Notes: generated by a model not told the origin, from the letters alone. Shown: positions 1 to 7,128, counted from the first letter of the stretch. The stretch: DNA of 18,511 nucleotides from DAOUEG01 sp964589285 (GCA_964589285.1 CAZPSP010000037.1:1-18511); one strand, 5' to 3'. Translations and numbers: made by a program.

Positions 1-1
1 A

Positions 2-169
2 AGGATGAGATTAATCTTCCCTATGGACAAACGTTTCACGTACGACATGGTTATTAATGCATTATACAATGGAAATATGGGTTATGTAAATAGCAGTAAC
101 AAGTTAAAAGTCAAAGGTCAAAGGTCAAAAGTCAAAAGTCAAAAGTCAGAAGTATGCCCCTTGAGATAA
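2..169 (+). pseudogene. Open frame running off the left edge, possible 3' end of a truncated gene
   Basis: A frame is open from the left edge of the window to a TAA at 167-169, 55 codons in all. The first 33 or so codons read like ordinary protein (for example RFTYDMVINALYNGNMGYVN); the rest is a low-complexity K/S/Q/V tail produced by the heptamer repeat at 106-147. I do not recognise the family. The stretch around YDMVINAL faintly recalls the C-terminal half of NAD-dependent epimerases, but this is too weak to name. It may be the end of a gene whose normal 3' end was replaced by the repeat, or chance coding in AT-rich DNA. Confidence 0.2.
106..147. repeat. Six tandem heptamers, AAA(A/G)GTC
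   Basis: Six perfect-register heptamers lie end to end: AAAAGTC, AAAGGTC, AAAGGTC, AAAAGTC, AAAAGTC, AAAAGTC. A decayed copy follows at 148-154 and one may precede at 99-105. The only variation is at the fourth base. The array sits between the left-edge frame and the 3' end of the NUDIX gene. Short tandem heptamers of this sort expand and contract by replication slippage. Nothing shows a function. Confidence 0.9.
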
Positions 170-188
170 TCCATGGTTTATGATCTTG

Positions 189-629
189 CTACTCGAAATA
201 GGCTGATATCCCCGTGTTATCCAGCATTTTGAACGCGTGTATCACCGGTTTTTCATGGCCTTCAGAGAGCGGCGGCAGGTTATCTTCATCGAACCAGCCT
301 ATCTGCAATACCTCAGCGGAGAGGCGTTCACGGCCTCCGGTCACGCGACCAAAAAAGCAGATATCAACATATTGGCGATTCCTGTAAGTACCGGCCGGGT
401 AGCGGAGCGTGCTGAATATGCCCACCAGGCCGGTAATCACCACTTCCAGCCCCGTCTCCTCACGGCACTCACGGGCGGCGCATTCCGCCGGCGTCTCTCC
501 CAGGTCCTGATGGCCGCCCGGCATGCACCACAGCTTGTTGTCCTCTCTCTGCGTGAGGCAGACACGGCTGTCCTTATCTGTGATGAAGACTTCAGCGCCG
601 ACGAACGGCGTTACAGGCTGGAAAGGCAT
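189..629 (-). CDS. NUDIX hydrolase
   Basis: A 146-residue single-domain NUDIX hydrolase, expected to cleave a nucleoside diphosphate linked to another moiety, releasing NMP or inorganic phosphate/pyrophosphate; the substrate cannot be told from sequence. The full NUDIX box is present: G39, E45, R53-E54, E57-E58 and G60 fit Gx5Ex7REUxEExGU, giving the Mg2+-binding helix. The ligand-facing strand before it (LCLTQRED-like, then LWCMPGGH) is typical of the MutT/ADP-ribose type. The protein is the usual length for a minimal NUDIX domain and looks complete. The ATG at 629 has only a weak purine-rich stretch upstream and I found no convincing promoter. It is transcribed away from the IclR block and has no obvious partner. 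Confidence 0.9.
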   Translation of the reverse strand: MPFQPVTPFVGAEVFITDKDSRVCLTQREDNKLWCMPGGHQDLGETPAECAARECREETGLEVVITGLVGIFSTLRYPAGTYRNRQYVDICFFGRVTGGRERLSAEVLQIGWFDEDNLPPLSEGHEKPVIHAFKMLDNTGISAYFE

Positions 630-837
630 CGTTGTCCTGTCCTGTGCTTTTTCATAATCTCGACAAGTATACGAAGATTTTCTTCAAGTGTTCGTTCAAA
701 ATCCCGATTATCTGCCTGGCTTCAGTGTTCGACGATGTAGTATACCACCTTTCAATAACCGTACAGAACCCGGTCAGAGCGCCAGCAGCAAGTCCCCGTA
801 TAGGTATAAAGATATATATATTCTCTCTAGTTTCATG
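630..837. other. Divergent spacer between the NUDIX gene and the iclR promoter
   Basis: No credible gene. Open frames through here lack Shine-Dalgarno sites and protein-like composition. The only structure seen is a small palindrome, GAAGATTTTCTTC, near 675-687. The promoter for the NUDIX gene should lie here on the minus strand, but no good -35/-10 pair stands out. Confidence 0.5.
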
Positions 838-866
838 TTGACACAGTTAATTAATAATGCTAAACT
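838..866 (+). promoter_or_regulatory. Sigma70-type promoter for the iclR gene, extended -10
   Basis: TTGACA (838-843) is a perfect -35 box. After exactly 17 bases comes TAAACT (861-866), preceded by TG at 858-859, which makes an extended -10. Transcription should start near 873, giving a 5' leader of roughly 36 bases before the ATG at 910. The surroundings are AT-rich, as expected for a promoter. Confidence 0.75.
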
Positions 867-909
867 ATCTCAATATTTTCTTTTTTTGAAAATACATTTT
901 CATTTTATT

Positions 910-1659
910 ATGTCAAAAAGCGTAAACAGAGTTCTCGATATCCTTGAGCTATTTGTCCAGCGGGAAGGCGGATTGAGCTTGACCGAAGTATCTCATTCCA
1001 CCGGATTGAACCCGGCCACCAGTTCACGCTACCTCGCTTGTCTCGTTGAAAGAGGATACCTCATTGAATCTCCCAAGAAAGGCCTTTATCACCTGGGGCT
1101 GAAATCCATCGATTTCAGTTATGCGTCCAGGCGTAATCTCAAGTTCATAGAGTTTGCCTATCTGCCGCTCAGCCATCTCAGCAATAAGGTCAACTGTGAT
1201 GTCTATATCACCGTTTTTGACGGGAACTCTTCCCTGGTCGTCGAAGAGATCGGATATACTGCCGCCATGCGTATCAACTCACCGGTGGGGAGGCGCATGC
1301 CGCTGCACAGCACCGCTTGCGGCAAGGTACACCTGGCCGCCATGACGCCCGATCAGCGGCAGGCTCTCTATGCATCAGGGAAACTGGAACAGTTCACGAG
1401 ACACACGATCACCAGTCCGGAACAGATGGAAAAAGAACTTGAAAACGTGATCAGAGACGGCGTGGCCTACGATCATGAGGAACAACGACTCGGCGTGTGG
1501 GCGGTAGCCGCGCCGATCTATGCCGGTAGAACGAAAATAGCGGCCGCCGGTATTATCTCTCAAACTTCCCGAATGGAACCTGAGATCGTTAAAGACCACG
1601 CCATGAAAATCATCAGTTGTACCGGTGAGATCTCACAGATACTGGGAAGGATATATTAA
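910..1659 (+). CDS. IclR-family transcriptional regulator
   Basis: A 249-residue DNA-binding regulator of the IclR family. Residues about 4-57 form the N-terminal winged helix-turn-helix (SVNRVLDILELF, then SLTEVSHSTGLNPATSSRYL). Residues about 75-245 form the effector-binding domain, with the typical MPLHSTACGKVHLA segment and a D-HEEQRLGVWAVAAPI segment near the end. IclR proteins bind small carboxylates or aromatic compounds and usually control a neighbouring catabolic operon. I chose the ATG at 910 because the longer in-frame starts (688, 835) lie upstream of the promoter at 838-866. No clear Shine-Dalgarno site precedes it. The length matches the family. It probably controls the downstream oxidoreductase and transporter genes, and perhaps itself; the ligand is unknown. 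Confidence 0.93.
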   Translation: MSKSVNRVLDILELFVQREGGLSLTEVSHSTGLNPATSSRYLACLVERGYLIESPKKGLYHLGLKSIDFSYASRRNLKFIEFAYLPLSHLSNKVNCDVYITVFDGNSSLVVEEIGYTAAMRINSPVGRRMPLHSTACGKVHLAAMTPDQRQALYASGKLEQFTRHTITSPEQMEKELENVIRDGVAYDHEEQRLGVWAVAAPIYAGRTKIAAAGIISQTSRMEPEIVKDHAMKIISCTGEISQILGRIY

Positions 1660-1660
1660 A

Positions 1661-1676
1661 AACCGGGATTCCGGTT
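1661..1676. promoter_or_regulatory. Perfect inverted repeat between iclR and the oxidoreductase gene
   Basis: AACCGG (1661-1666) and CCGGTT (1671-1676) are perfect complements around a four-base centre. The repeat starts two bases after the iclR stop codon and ends just before the Shine-Dalgarno site (GGAGGG, 1680-1685) of the next gene. It could be an IclR operator or an RNA hairpin masking the ribosome site. IclR-family operators are often short palindromes, but this one matches no published consensus that I can name. Confidence 0.4.
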
Positions 1677-1694
1677 CTTGGAGGGCATTGACAT

Positions 1695-3062
1695 ATGAAT
1701 AACGGAAAGACGGACAAAATGATCAGGGAACCTGCTCGGGACACCCGTGTCTGCTATGAGGCGGACGTCGTGGTAGTTGGCGGCGGTCCCGGGGGGCATT
1801 CCGCGGCCATGGCCGCGGCCCGTACCGGAGCCAAGACGGTTCTCATTGAACGGTACGGGCACCTGGGAGGTATGGCCACCGGCGGCATTGTGCTGCAAAT
1901 CCCTCACATGAGCGACGGCGGCAAAGAGCCTGTGATCGCCGGCCTGAACCTGGAATGGCTGGAACGGCTGGATCCCATCGGGGGAGTATTGAGGCCGAGG
2001 ATGGAAGACATCGGGTCCGATGATCCCGCCCTCATAAAGAAGTGGTCGCGTTTCTTTGGTAATACGATCAACGGCAAAGTCAAGCATACCGCCTGGGTAG
2101 ACCCGGAACTCCTCAAATGCATCCTCAATGATATGGTGGAAGAAGCCGGCATCAAGCTTTTCCTGCATTCCTGGGGTACCCAGGCGATCGTTGAAGACGG
2201 TCAAGTAAAGGGAGTCATCTTCGAAAGCAAGTCCGGCAGACAGGCCATTCTCGGGAAAGTCATCATCGACGGCACCGGAGACGGGGACCTGCTGCCATCC
2301 GCCGGTGCCGAGTATGACGGCAAATGGGAAGAAACCAGTCGCAGCACGATGCTGGCTCTCGTTTTCCGCCTGGGTAATTGTGATTATCAGGGACTTTGTG
2401 ATTTCCAGGAAGCCAACCGGGAACGGTGGCAGGAACTGATGAAAGAGATGGTGGAAGCAGCCGGAACACGGCTGGCGCCGTTCCCCACTCCCCGCAACGA
2501 TGTCCTCTGGGTCAATAACTGGATACCGGGCCTGGACTGCACCAACGTCGAGGACCTGACCACCCTTGAGGTGGAAATGCGCAAGATAATGCGCAAGGGG
2601 CACAAGTTCCTCAAAGAGAACGTGCCGACCTTTGAAAACAGCTTCATCCTGGATACGGCATCCCAGACCGGAACGCGGGGCGCACGCCGGTTGACCGGGG
2701 AATACACGTTGACCAAGGAAGACTTCATGACGAGTAAGAAATTTGATGACACGATCGCCGTTTTCCCCCGCATGGGTCCTCCCGGTGAAGGCGGTCCGGT
2801 ACAACATGTTTACATTCCGTACCGTGCGCTGGTACCGGTCAAGACAGAAGGGCTGCTGGTAGCTGGACGGAGTTTCTCCTCCGACACCCACGCGAACAAT
2901 ATGGCCAACCTCATCCCGCATTGCGTGGCCATGGGCCAGGCAGCCGGAACGGCAGCCGCGCTGGCGGTAGATAAAGGGGTTCAGCCGCGCAAGGTCGCTG
3001 TGAAAGAACTCCAGAAAACCCTTCTGAAGCAGCGAGCGGTGTTGCCCGGGATCAACATCTGA
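1695..3062 (+). CDS. FAD-dependent oxidoreductase (FAD_oxidored type)
   Basis: A 455-residue flavoprotein with an N-terminal Rossmann dinucleotide-binding fold: VVVVGGGPGG at about 25-34, then the acidic residue that binds the adenosine ribose in VLIERYG (E52). A second FAD contact, IIDGTGDGDLL, lies near residue 190. The C-terminal part has the segments typical of the family: YIPYRALVPV, LLVAGRSFSS, and a late GQAAGTAAALA near the flavin. No signal peptide or membrane segment is seen, so it is cytoplasmic. The substrate is not predictable; family members oxidise or reduce diverse small molecules. Shine-Dalgarno GGAGGG lies nine bases before the ATG. It sits between the IclR gene and the transporter genes, which suggests that it acts on the imported compound. 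Confidence 0.88.
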   Translation: MNNGKTDKMIREPARDTRVCYEADVVVVGGGPGGHSAAMAAARTGAKTVLIERYGHLGGMATGGIVLQIPHMSDGGKEPVIAGLNLEWLERLDPIGGVLRPRMEDIGSDDPALIKKWSRFFGNTINGKVKHTAWVDPELLKCILNDMVEEAGIKLFLHSWGTQAIVEDGQVKGVIFESKSGRQAILGKVIIDGTGDGDLLPSAGAEYDGKWEETSRSTMLALVFRLGNCDYQGLCDFQEANRERWQELMKEMVEAAGTRLAPFPTPRNDVLWVNNWIPGLDCTNVEDLTTLEVEMRKIMRKGHKFLKENVPTFENSFILDTASQTGTRGARRLTGEYTLTKEDFMTSKKFDDTIAVFPRMGPPGEGGPVQHVYIPYRALVPVKTEGLLVAGRSFSSDTHANNMANLIPHCVAMGQAAGTAAALAVDKGVQPRKVAVKELQKTLLKQRAVLPGINI

Positions 3063-3156
3063 AAATAGACAGGAACCAGCATGAAAAAATCGCCCTTTCG
3101 TACGATAATTTACCGGGTTGAAATAGCTTATTGTTAATTGCAAGGAGGTAGGGTAT

Positions 3157-3207
3157 GTGAGTAACCGGACACGGATTGTACGTATTTACGGAGGTGTTAA
3201 GGAATGA
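3157..3207 (+). CDS. Possible 16-residue leader peptide coupled to the first binding-protein gene
   Basis: A near-perfect Shine-Dalgarno site AAGGAGGT (3142-3149) stands seven bases before a GTG at 3157. The frame runs 16 codons (VSNRTRIVRIYGGVKE) and its TGA (3205-3207) overlaps the ATG of the binding-protein gene in an ATGA junction. The binding-protein gene has its own Shine-Dalgarno site, GGAGGT, inside this frame (near 3191-3195). The arrangement is that of a translated leader or coupling peptide. Alternatively the ribosome site serves an ATG at 3155 followed at once by TGA, a minimal start-stop element. The peptide has no known family. Translation is inferred from the signals alone. Confidence 0.4.
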   Translation: MSNRTRIVRIYGGVKE

Positions 3208-4841
3208 AAAAAATAATAATTCCCTTAATAACAGTCATCTTGTCTGGAATGTTGCTCCTGGCCGGTTGCGGTGGTGATGCCACGACACCGGCAACCACTA
3301 CAACGACCACGCAAACAACAAGCAGCACCACACAAACGACAGCTACTACCGCGACCTCTACCACGACCTCAACCACCCAGGCAACGCAGACGACGACGCC
3401 CTCAGATACGAGCGATATGTATGGTGGTATCTACAAGTACCCCCTCTCTGTGGCGCCCGCAACACCCCTTGGATATCCTATTGAAACAGCTCCGGATGCC
3501 AGCTTAATCGCCAGGCTCTCTCTCGAAAGCCTGCTCATAGCCGGCGACGGCGGTGTCGTCATACCCCGCCTGGCGACCAGTTGGGATATCGATGTGCCCG
3601 GCAACACCTTGACGTTCCACCTGCGAGAGGGCGTGAAATTCCATAACGGCAGCGACTTCACCGCCGAAGATGTCAAGTGGAACTTCGACCTGCAGATTGG
3701 AGCCGGTAAAGCCACCAACTGGGTATCGGTTGATATCATCGACAAATACACGATTAAAATTACAGTAAAAGTTTACCAGAACACATCGTTGACCGGAGTA
3801 TCCGGTTATCCGATCGCCTCCAAAGCCGCCTTCGATGAACACGGTATAGATTGGGCGAGAGAGAATCCGGTGGGGACCGGTCCGTTCGTTTTTGTAGAAC
3901 ATGAACGCGGATCACGCATCTACTTCGAGAAAAACGAGAATTATTGGGATACCGGCAAACCTTATCTCGATGGCGTAGAATTCATCGTTATCGCTGACGC
4001 TACGGTACGTGGCCTGGCCTTCAAACGGGGCGATATCCACGAATTCACCGCATCAGGTCTTGATGCACAAGAACTTGTTCAATTAGGTTTCCCATATATA
4101 TCGAGGACCGGTGGCACCTTCGTGCTTGTTCCGGATAGCGCCAATCCCGATTCTCCCCTGTCCAACCTGAAAGTTCGCCAGGCTATATCACACGCAATCG
4201 ACAGGGAATCAATCGCACAAAACCTGGGTTACGGATTCGCCAGGCCAGCCTACCAGTGTTATCCCGGTTTTGAAGTAGCCGCGATTCCCAATCTCGAAAA
4301 ACACGAGTTTAACCCTGATAAAGCCAGGCAACTCCTCGCCGAGGCAGGCTACCCGGATGGTTTCCAGACCACTATCCACAGCTTCACCCGCGTCGTCCCC
4401 AGCAACTATATCACCGCTGTCGCCGCCATGCTCAATGAAGTCGGTATTCAGACGACACCCAGCTTCCCCGAGGCAGGGAAATACACGGAATACCGTTTCG
4501 GCGGCTGGAACAATGCCATGCTCGGACATGGGCTGGGTAACTTCGATAACCTGAATTCAGTCTGGGACTTTTACTTCGGCGCCACGTCATTCCCAAGTGT
4601 CAAGAAGTCTGCTGAATGGCGGGCCGCGGCGGATGCATCGCTTGCTTCTCCGGAAGTCGATCCCGCCCTGGTACAGGCGGTTTTCAAGATCATGCATGAA
4701 GAACTCATGGTAATCCCCTACCTGGAAGAAACCGTCATGATGTTCCAGAATCCCGGCGCTCATAACGAGGGCGTGAAATACGCCGCACAGACCCAGTTCT
4801 GGTCCCATATAGCCTGGCTCGAACCGGAAGCCAGACGCTAG
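3204..4841 (+). CDS. ABC transporter substrate-binding lipoprotein, family 5 (peptide/nickel type), copy 1
   Basis: A 545-residue extracytoplasmic solute-binding protein of the SBP_bac_5 family, which delivers peptides, nickel or other small molecules to a Dpp/Opp-type importer. Residues 1-22 form a lipoprotein signal peptide with lipobox LAGC and acylated Cys22. Residues about 27-72 are an almost pure Thr/Gln/Ser linker. The mature domain then shows the family landmarks: RLATSWDIDVP, TFHLREGVKFHNGSDFTAEDV, GTGPF, and VRQAISHAIDRE. The Shine-Dalgarno site lies eight bases upstream, and the start overlaps the end of a short leader frame. A closely related copy follows at 5325-6959. No strong promoter was found in 3063-3156, so it may be read with the oxidoreductase. 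The ligand is unknown. Confidence 0.93.
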   Translation: MKKIIIPLITVILSGMLLLAGCGGDATTPATTTTTTQTTSSTTQTTATTATSTTTSTTQATQTTTPSDTSDMYGGIYKYPLSVAPATPLGYPIETAPDASLIARLSLESLLIAGDGGVVIPRLATSWDIDVPGNTLTFHLREGVKFHNGSDFTAEDVKWNFDLQIGAGKATNWVSVDIIDKYTIKITVKVYQNTSLTGVSGYPIASKAAFDEHGIDWARENPVGTGPFVFVEHERGSRIYFEKNENYWDTGKPYLDGVEFIVIADATVRGLAFKRGDIHEFTASGLDAQELVQLGFPYISRTGGTFVLVPDSANPDSPLSNLKVRQAISHAIDRESIAQNLGYGFARPAYQCYPGFEVAAIPNLEKHEFNPDKARQLLAEAGYPDGFQTTIHSFTRVVPSNYITAVAAMLNEVGIQTTPSFPEAGKYTEYRFGGWNNAMLGHGLGNFDNLNSVWDFYFGATSFPSVKKSAEWRAAADASLASPEVDPALVQAVFKIMHEELMVIPYLEETVMMFQNPGAHNEGVKYAAQTQFWSHIAWLEPEARR

Positions 4842-4853
4842 TCGTACAATAAA

Positions 4854-4890
4854 CAGGGGCGTTGCCGCCGGAAAAACGGCAACGCCCCTG
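4854..4890 (+). terminator. 14-bp perfect hairpin after binding-protein copy 1, no U-tract
   Basis: CAGGGGCGTTGCCG (4854-4867) pairs perfectly with 4877-4890 across a nine-base loop, twelve bases after the stop codon. The sequence after it (GAGCAATAAA) has no run of T, so intrinsic termination is doubtful. It more likely protects the mRNA 3' end or lowers read-through. Confidence 0.6.
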
Positions 4891-5104
4891 GAGCAATAAA
4901 GCCATTCTGAATCTGGGTGATAAACGGTGCCATGAGACATTCGGCACTGCGAAACTATATCGCGATGCCAAAATAAGAATTATGGGTTATTTTCGTCAGC
5001 CAAACGGCAGTATAAAATTTATGGAGGGGAATTGTTTAGCGGCGGATACAGACAACCCGTTAAATGAAAAATTGACTCCAATGTGGCCGGCTAAATTGTA
5101 CTGG
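4891..5104. other. Spacer between the two binding-protein genes
   Basis: No supported gene. An open frame through 4862-5149 starts inside the hairpin, lacks a proper ribosome site and does not look like a protein family. A purine-rich GGAGGGG at about 5023-5029 precedes only a short frame. Promoter and leader elements for the second copy lie further right. Confidence 0.5.
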
Positions 5105-5133
5105 TTGTTACCATGCTCACAGTCTGGTATAAA
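5105..5133 (+). promoter_or_regulatory. Promoter for binding-protein copy 2, extended -10
   Basis: TTGTTA (5105-5110), a 17-base spacer, then TATAAA (5128-5133) with TG at 5125-5126 for an extended -10. The start would fall near 5140, giving a leader of about 185 bases before 5325. That leader contains complementary hexamers CCATCG (5155-5160) and CGATGG (5220-5225) and a short GTG frame at 5268. The second copy therefore probably has its own promoter. Confidence 0.55.
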
Positions 5134-5267
5134 CCGTTGGAGCTTTTAAAATAGCCATCGTCTCTTGTAACTGAGATCATCGGAATAATTTCAAAATATA
5201 GATCGAAATCAAGTATGATCGATGGAATACTTACATCGTTCTTGCCCAACTACGGGAGGTGGAAGAG

Positions 5268-5297
5268 GTGGTTTTCAAGATCCGGGCATACTCATAA
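5268..5297 (+). CDS. Possible 9-residue leader peptide before binding-protein copy 2
   Basis: GGGAGGT (5254-5260) lies seven bases before a GTG at 5268. The frame reads VVFKIRAYS and stops at TAA (5295-5297), 27 bases before the TTG start of the next gene. The layout (strong ribosome site, seven-base gap, GTG, very short frame) matches that upstream of copy 1, although the peptides are not clearly alike. Translation is inferred only; chance cannot be excluded for so short a frame. Confidence 0.3.
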   Translation: MVFKIRAYS

Positions 5298-5324
5298 CAT
5301 ACCTAACCTACAGGAGGATAACGG

Positions 5325-6959
5325 TTGAAAAAAATATTTTTCTCTTCGATACTCGTTCTCTTAGCCGTAGCGCTGGTACTTACCGGCTGCGGCGGCAATG
5401 AGACCACCCCCGCTACCACTACCACCACTTCGCAGACAACCGGTACTACACAGACAACGGCAACCACAACTCAAACATCAGCGACAACACAAACGACGAC
5501 CACGACTGCGACGGTAACACCGACGACCGGTGAAGATATGTACGGCGGCGTTTACCTCTACCCGCTCAACGTGGCGCCGGCATCACCTCTCGGGTATCCG
5601 CCTGAAACGAACAATATCGAAGCCATGGTTGCCAGTGCCGCCCTTGAAACTCTTATCCTTTCCGGCGACGGTGGTATCATCTATCCCCGGCTGGCCACCA
5701 GTTGGGATATCGACGTACCGAACAGGACCTTGACGTTTCACCTTCGCGAGGGCGTCAAATTCCATGACGGAAGCGATTTGACCGCTGAAGTGGTTAAATG
5801 GAACTGGGACCTGCAGATTGAAGCAGGCAAAGTACCGACATGGGAGTCCGTCGAGGTTATCGATAATCTCACTGTCAAACTCACGGTGAAGACGTATCAG
5901 AACACATCGTTAACAGGTGTGGCCGGTTATCGGATCGTCTCCAAGGCTGCCTTCGACAAGAACGGCATTAATTGGTCGAGAGAAAACCCGATCGGAACCG
6001 GTCCCTTCATTTTTGTGAGCCACGAACGCGGCTCGAGAGTGACCTTCGAGAAAAACCCGAATTACTGGGAAGAAGGAAAGCCCTATCTTGACGGCGTAGA
6101 ATTCGTCATCATCGCTGACGATACGGTACGCAACCTGGCATTCAAACGCGGCGATATCCATGAATTCACCGCAGTCGGTCTCGACGCCCAGGAACTCGTC
6201 CAGCTAGGCTTCGATGTTCACGAGAGGACCGGCGGCACCTTCTGCCTGATACCGGACAGCGCCAATCCTGAATCTCCCTTCTCCAAACTGGAAGTACGCC
6301 AGGCTGTCTCCTATGCTATAGACAGGGAATCTATGGCCGAGAACCTGGGCTACGGTTTCGCCCGGCCGGCCTACCAGCTGTACCCCGGCTATGCTGAAGC
6401 TGTCGTTCCCGGTCTTGAGAAGACAGAGTACAATCCTGACAAAGCCAGGGAACTCCTTGCCGCAGCGGGATATCCTAATGGCTTCACCACTTCAATATAC
6501 AGCCAGGGCTATGTTAATCCGCAAAACTACATCATCGCCCTCGCTGCCATGCTGACTGAAGTCGGCATCAAGACGACCCCGGAATTTCCGGAATCTGGCA
6601 AATACTCAGAATTCCGCTTTGGCAGTTGGCAAAACTCCCTTCTCGCCCAGGCTTTAGCCAATTTGCCCAACCTGAATTCCATCTGGTCGTTCTACTTCGG
6701 CGAGACGGCTTTCAAGAGCCGCTATAATCCGCCTGAATTCATTGCGGCCAGGGACGCATCACTCGCTTCACCGGAAATTGATCCGCTCCTGTTACAGGAT
6801 TGCTTCAGGATCATCGCGGAAGAACTGATGGCTATCCCCTACCTTGAAGAGACCGTCATGATCTTCCAGGTTCCCGGTGCTCATAATGCAGGCCTTGATA
6901 TAGCCAGCCAGACCCAGTTCTGGGCTCATCTCGCCTGGCTCGAACCGGAAGCCAGATAG
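5325..6959 (+). CDS. ABC transporter substrate-binding lipoprotein, family 5 (peptide/nickel type), copy 2
   Basis: A 544-residue paralogue of the product of 3204-4841, aligning by eye along its whole length with long identical blocks (RLATSWDIDVP, FKRGDIHEFTA, GLDAQELVQLGF, NLGYGFARPAY, PYLEETVM). The signal peptide ends in lipobox LTGC with Cys22, followed by a Thr/Gln-rich linker to about residue 70. The start is TTG, supported by AGGAGG (5312-5317) seven bases upstream and by the lysine-rich signal start exactly matching copy 1. The copies differ most in the linker and in parts of the region after residue 290. These changes could alter ligand choice. The permease genes follow directly, so this copy is likely the main partner of the importer. 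Confidence 0.93.
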   Translation: MKKIFFSSILVLLAVALVLTGCGGNETTPATTTTTSQTTGTTQTTATTTQTSATTQTTTTTATVTPTTGEDMYGGVYLYPLNVAPASPLGYPPETNNIEAMVASAALETLILSGDGGIIYPRLATSWDIDVPNRTLTFHLREGVKFHDGSDLTAEVVKWNWDLQIEAGKVPTWESVEVIDNLTVKLTVKTYQNTSLTGVAGYRIVSKAAFDKNGINWSRENPIGTGPFIFVSHERGSRVTFEKNPNYWEEGKPYLDGVEFVIIADDTVRNLAFKRGDIHEFTAVGLDAQELVQLGFDVHERTGGTFCLIPDSANPESPFSKLEVRQAVSYAIDRESMAENLGYGFARPAYQLYPGYAEAVVPGLEKTEYNPDKARELLAAAGYPNGFTTSIYSQGYVNPQNYIIALAAMLTEVGIKTTPEFPESGKYSEFRFGSWQNSLLAQALANLPNLNSIWSFYFGETAFKSRYNPPEFIAARDASLASPEIDPLLLQDCFRIIAEELMAIPYLEETVMIFQVPGAHNAGLDIASQTQFWAHLAWLEPEAR

Positions 6960-6971
6960 AAGTATAACCAG

Positions 6972-7001
6972 CGGGAGTCATGGTTTTTACCATGACTCCC
7001 G
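6972..7001 (+). terminator. 13-bp perfect hairpin after binding-protein copy 2, no U-tract
   Basis: CGGGAGTCATGGT (6972-6984) pairs perfectly with 6989-7001 around a TTTT loop, twelve bases after the stop codon. No T-run follows (TACCCGGATCC). Like the hairpin after copy 1, it is suited to blocking 3' exonucleases or giving partial termination, so that the binding protein is made in excess over the permeases. Confidence 0.6.
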
Positions 7002-7032
7002 TACCCGGATCCTTTAGGCAAGAAATGAACTA

Positions 7033-7084
7033 TTGCAGATTAGACCGATTCACATATTATTTCCGGTCCGGTATCGGAAATAAT
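7033..7084 (+). promoter_or_regulatory. Possible weak promoter and 10-bp dyad before the permease genes
   Basis: ATTATTTCCG (7056-7065) and CGGAAATAAT (7075-7084) form a perfect inverted repeat with a nine-base centre. TTGCAG (7033-7038), 16 bases and TATTAT (7055-7060) give a weak promoter whose -10 box overlaps the left arm. The dyad could thus be an operator for a local promoter, or a second RNA hairpin between the binding protein and the permeases. The sequence does not distinguish these. Confidence 0.4.
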
Positions 7085-7128
7085 GTCCCGAATTAACAGG
7101 CTGCTCACAGCCACGGGAGACTAGAGAC

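Noticed and set aside
237..740. A 167-codon plus-strand frame opposite the NUDIX gene
   Set aside because: The NUDIX box on the other strand is intact, and the antisense product resembles no family.
835..909. Earlier in-frame starts for the IclR protein (688 or 835)
   Set aside because: They lie upstream of the -35 box of the strong promoter and would add residues unlike any IclR N-terminus.
1656..3143. A 495-codon open frame on the minus strand opposite the flavoprotein gene
   Set aside because: It mirrors a clear FAD-dependent oxidoreductase on the plus strand, has no family-like motifs, and is rich in residues expected from antisense reading of GC-rich third positions.
4862..5149. A 95-codon frame between the two binding-protein genes
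   Set aside because: Its start lies within the hairpin, it lacks a ribosome site, and its residues look random.
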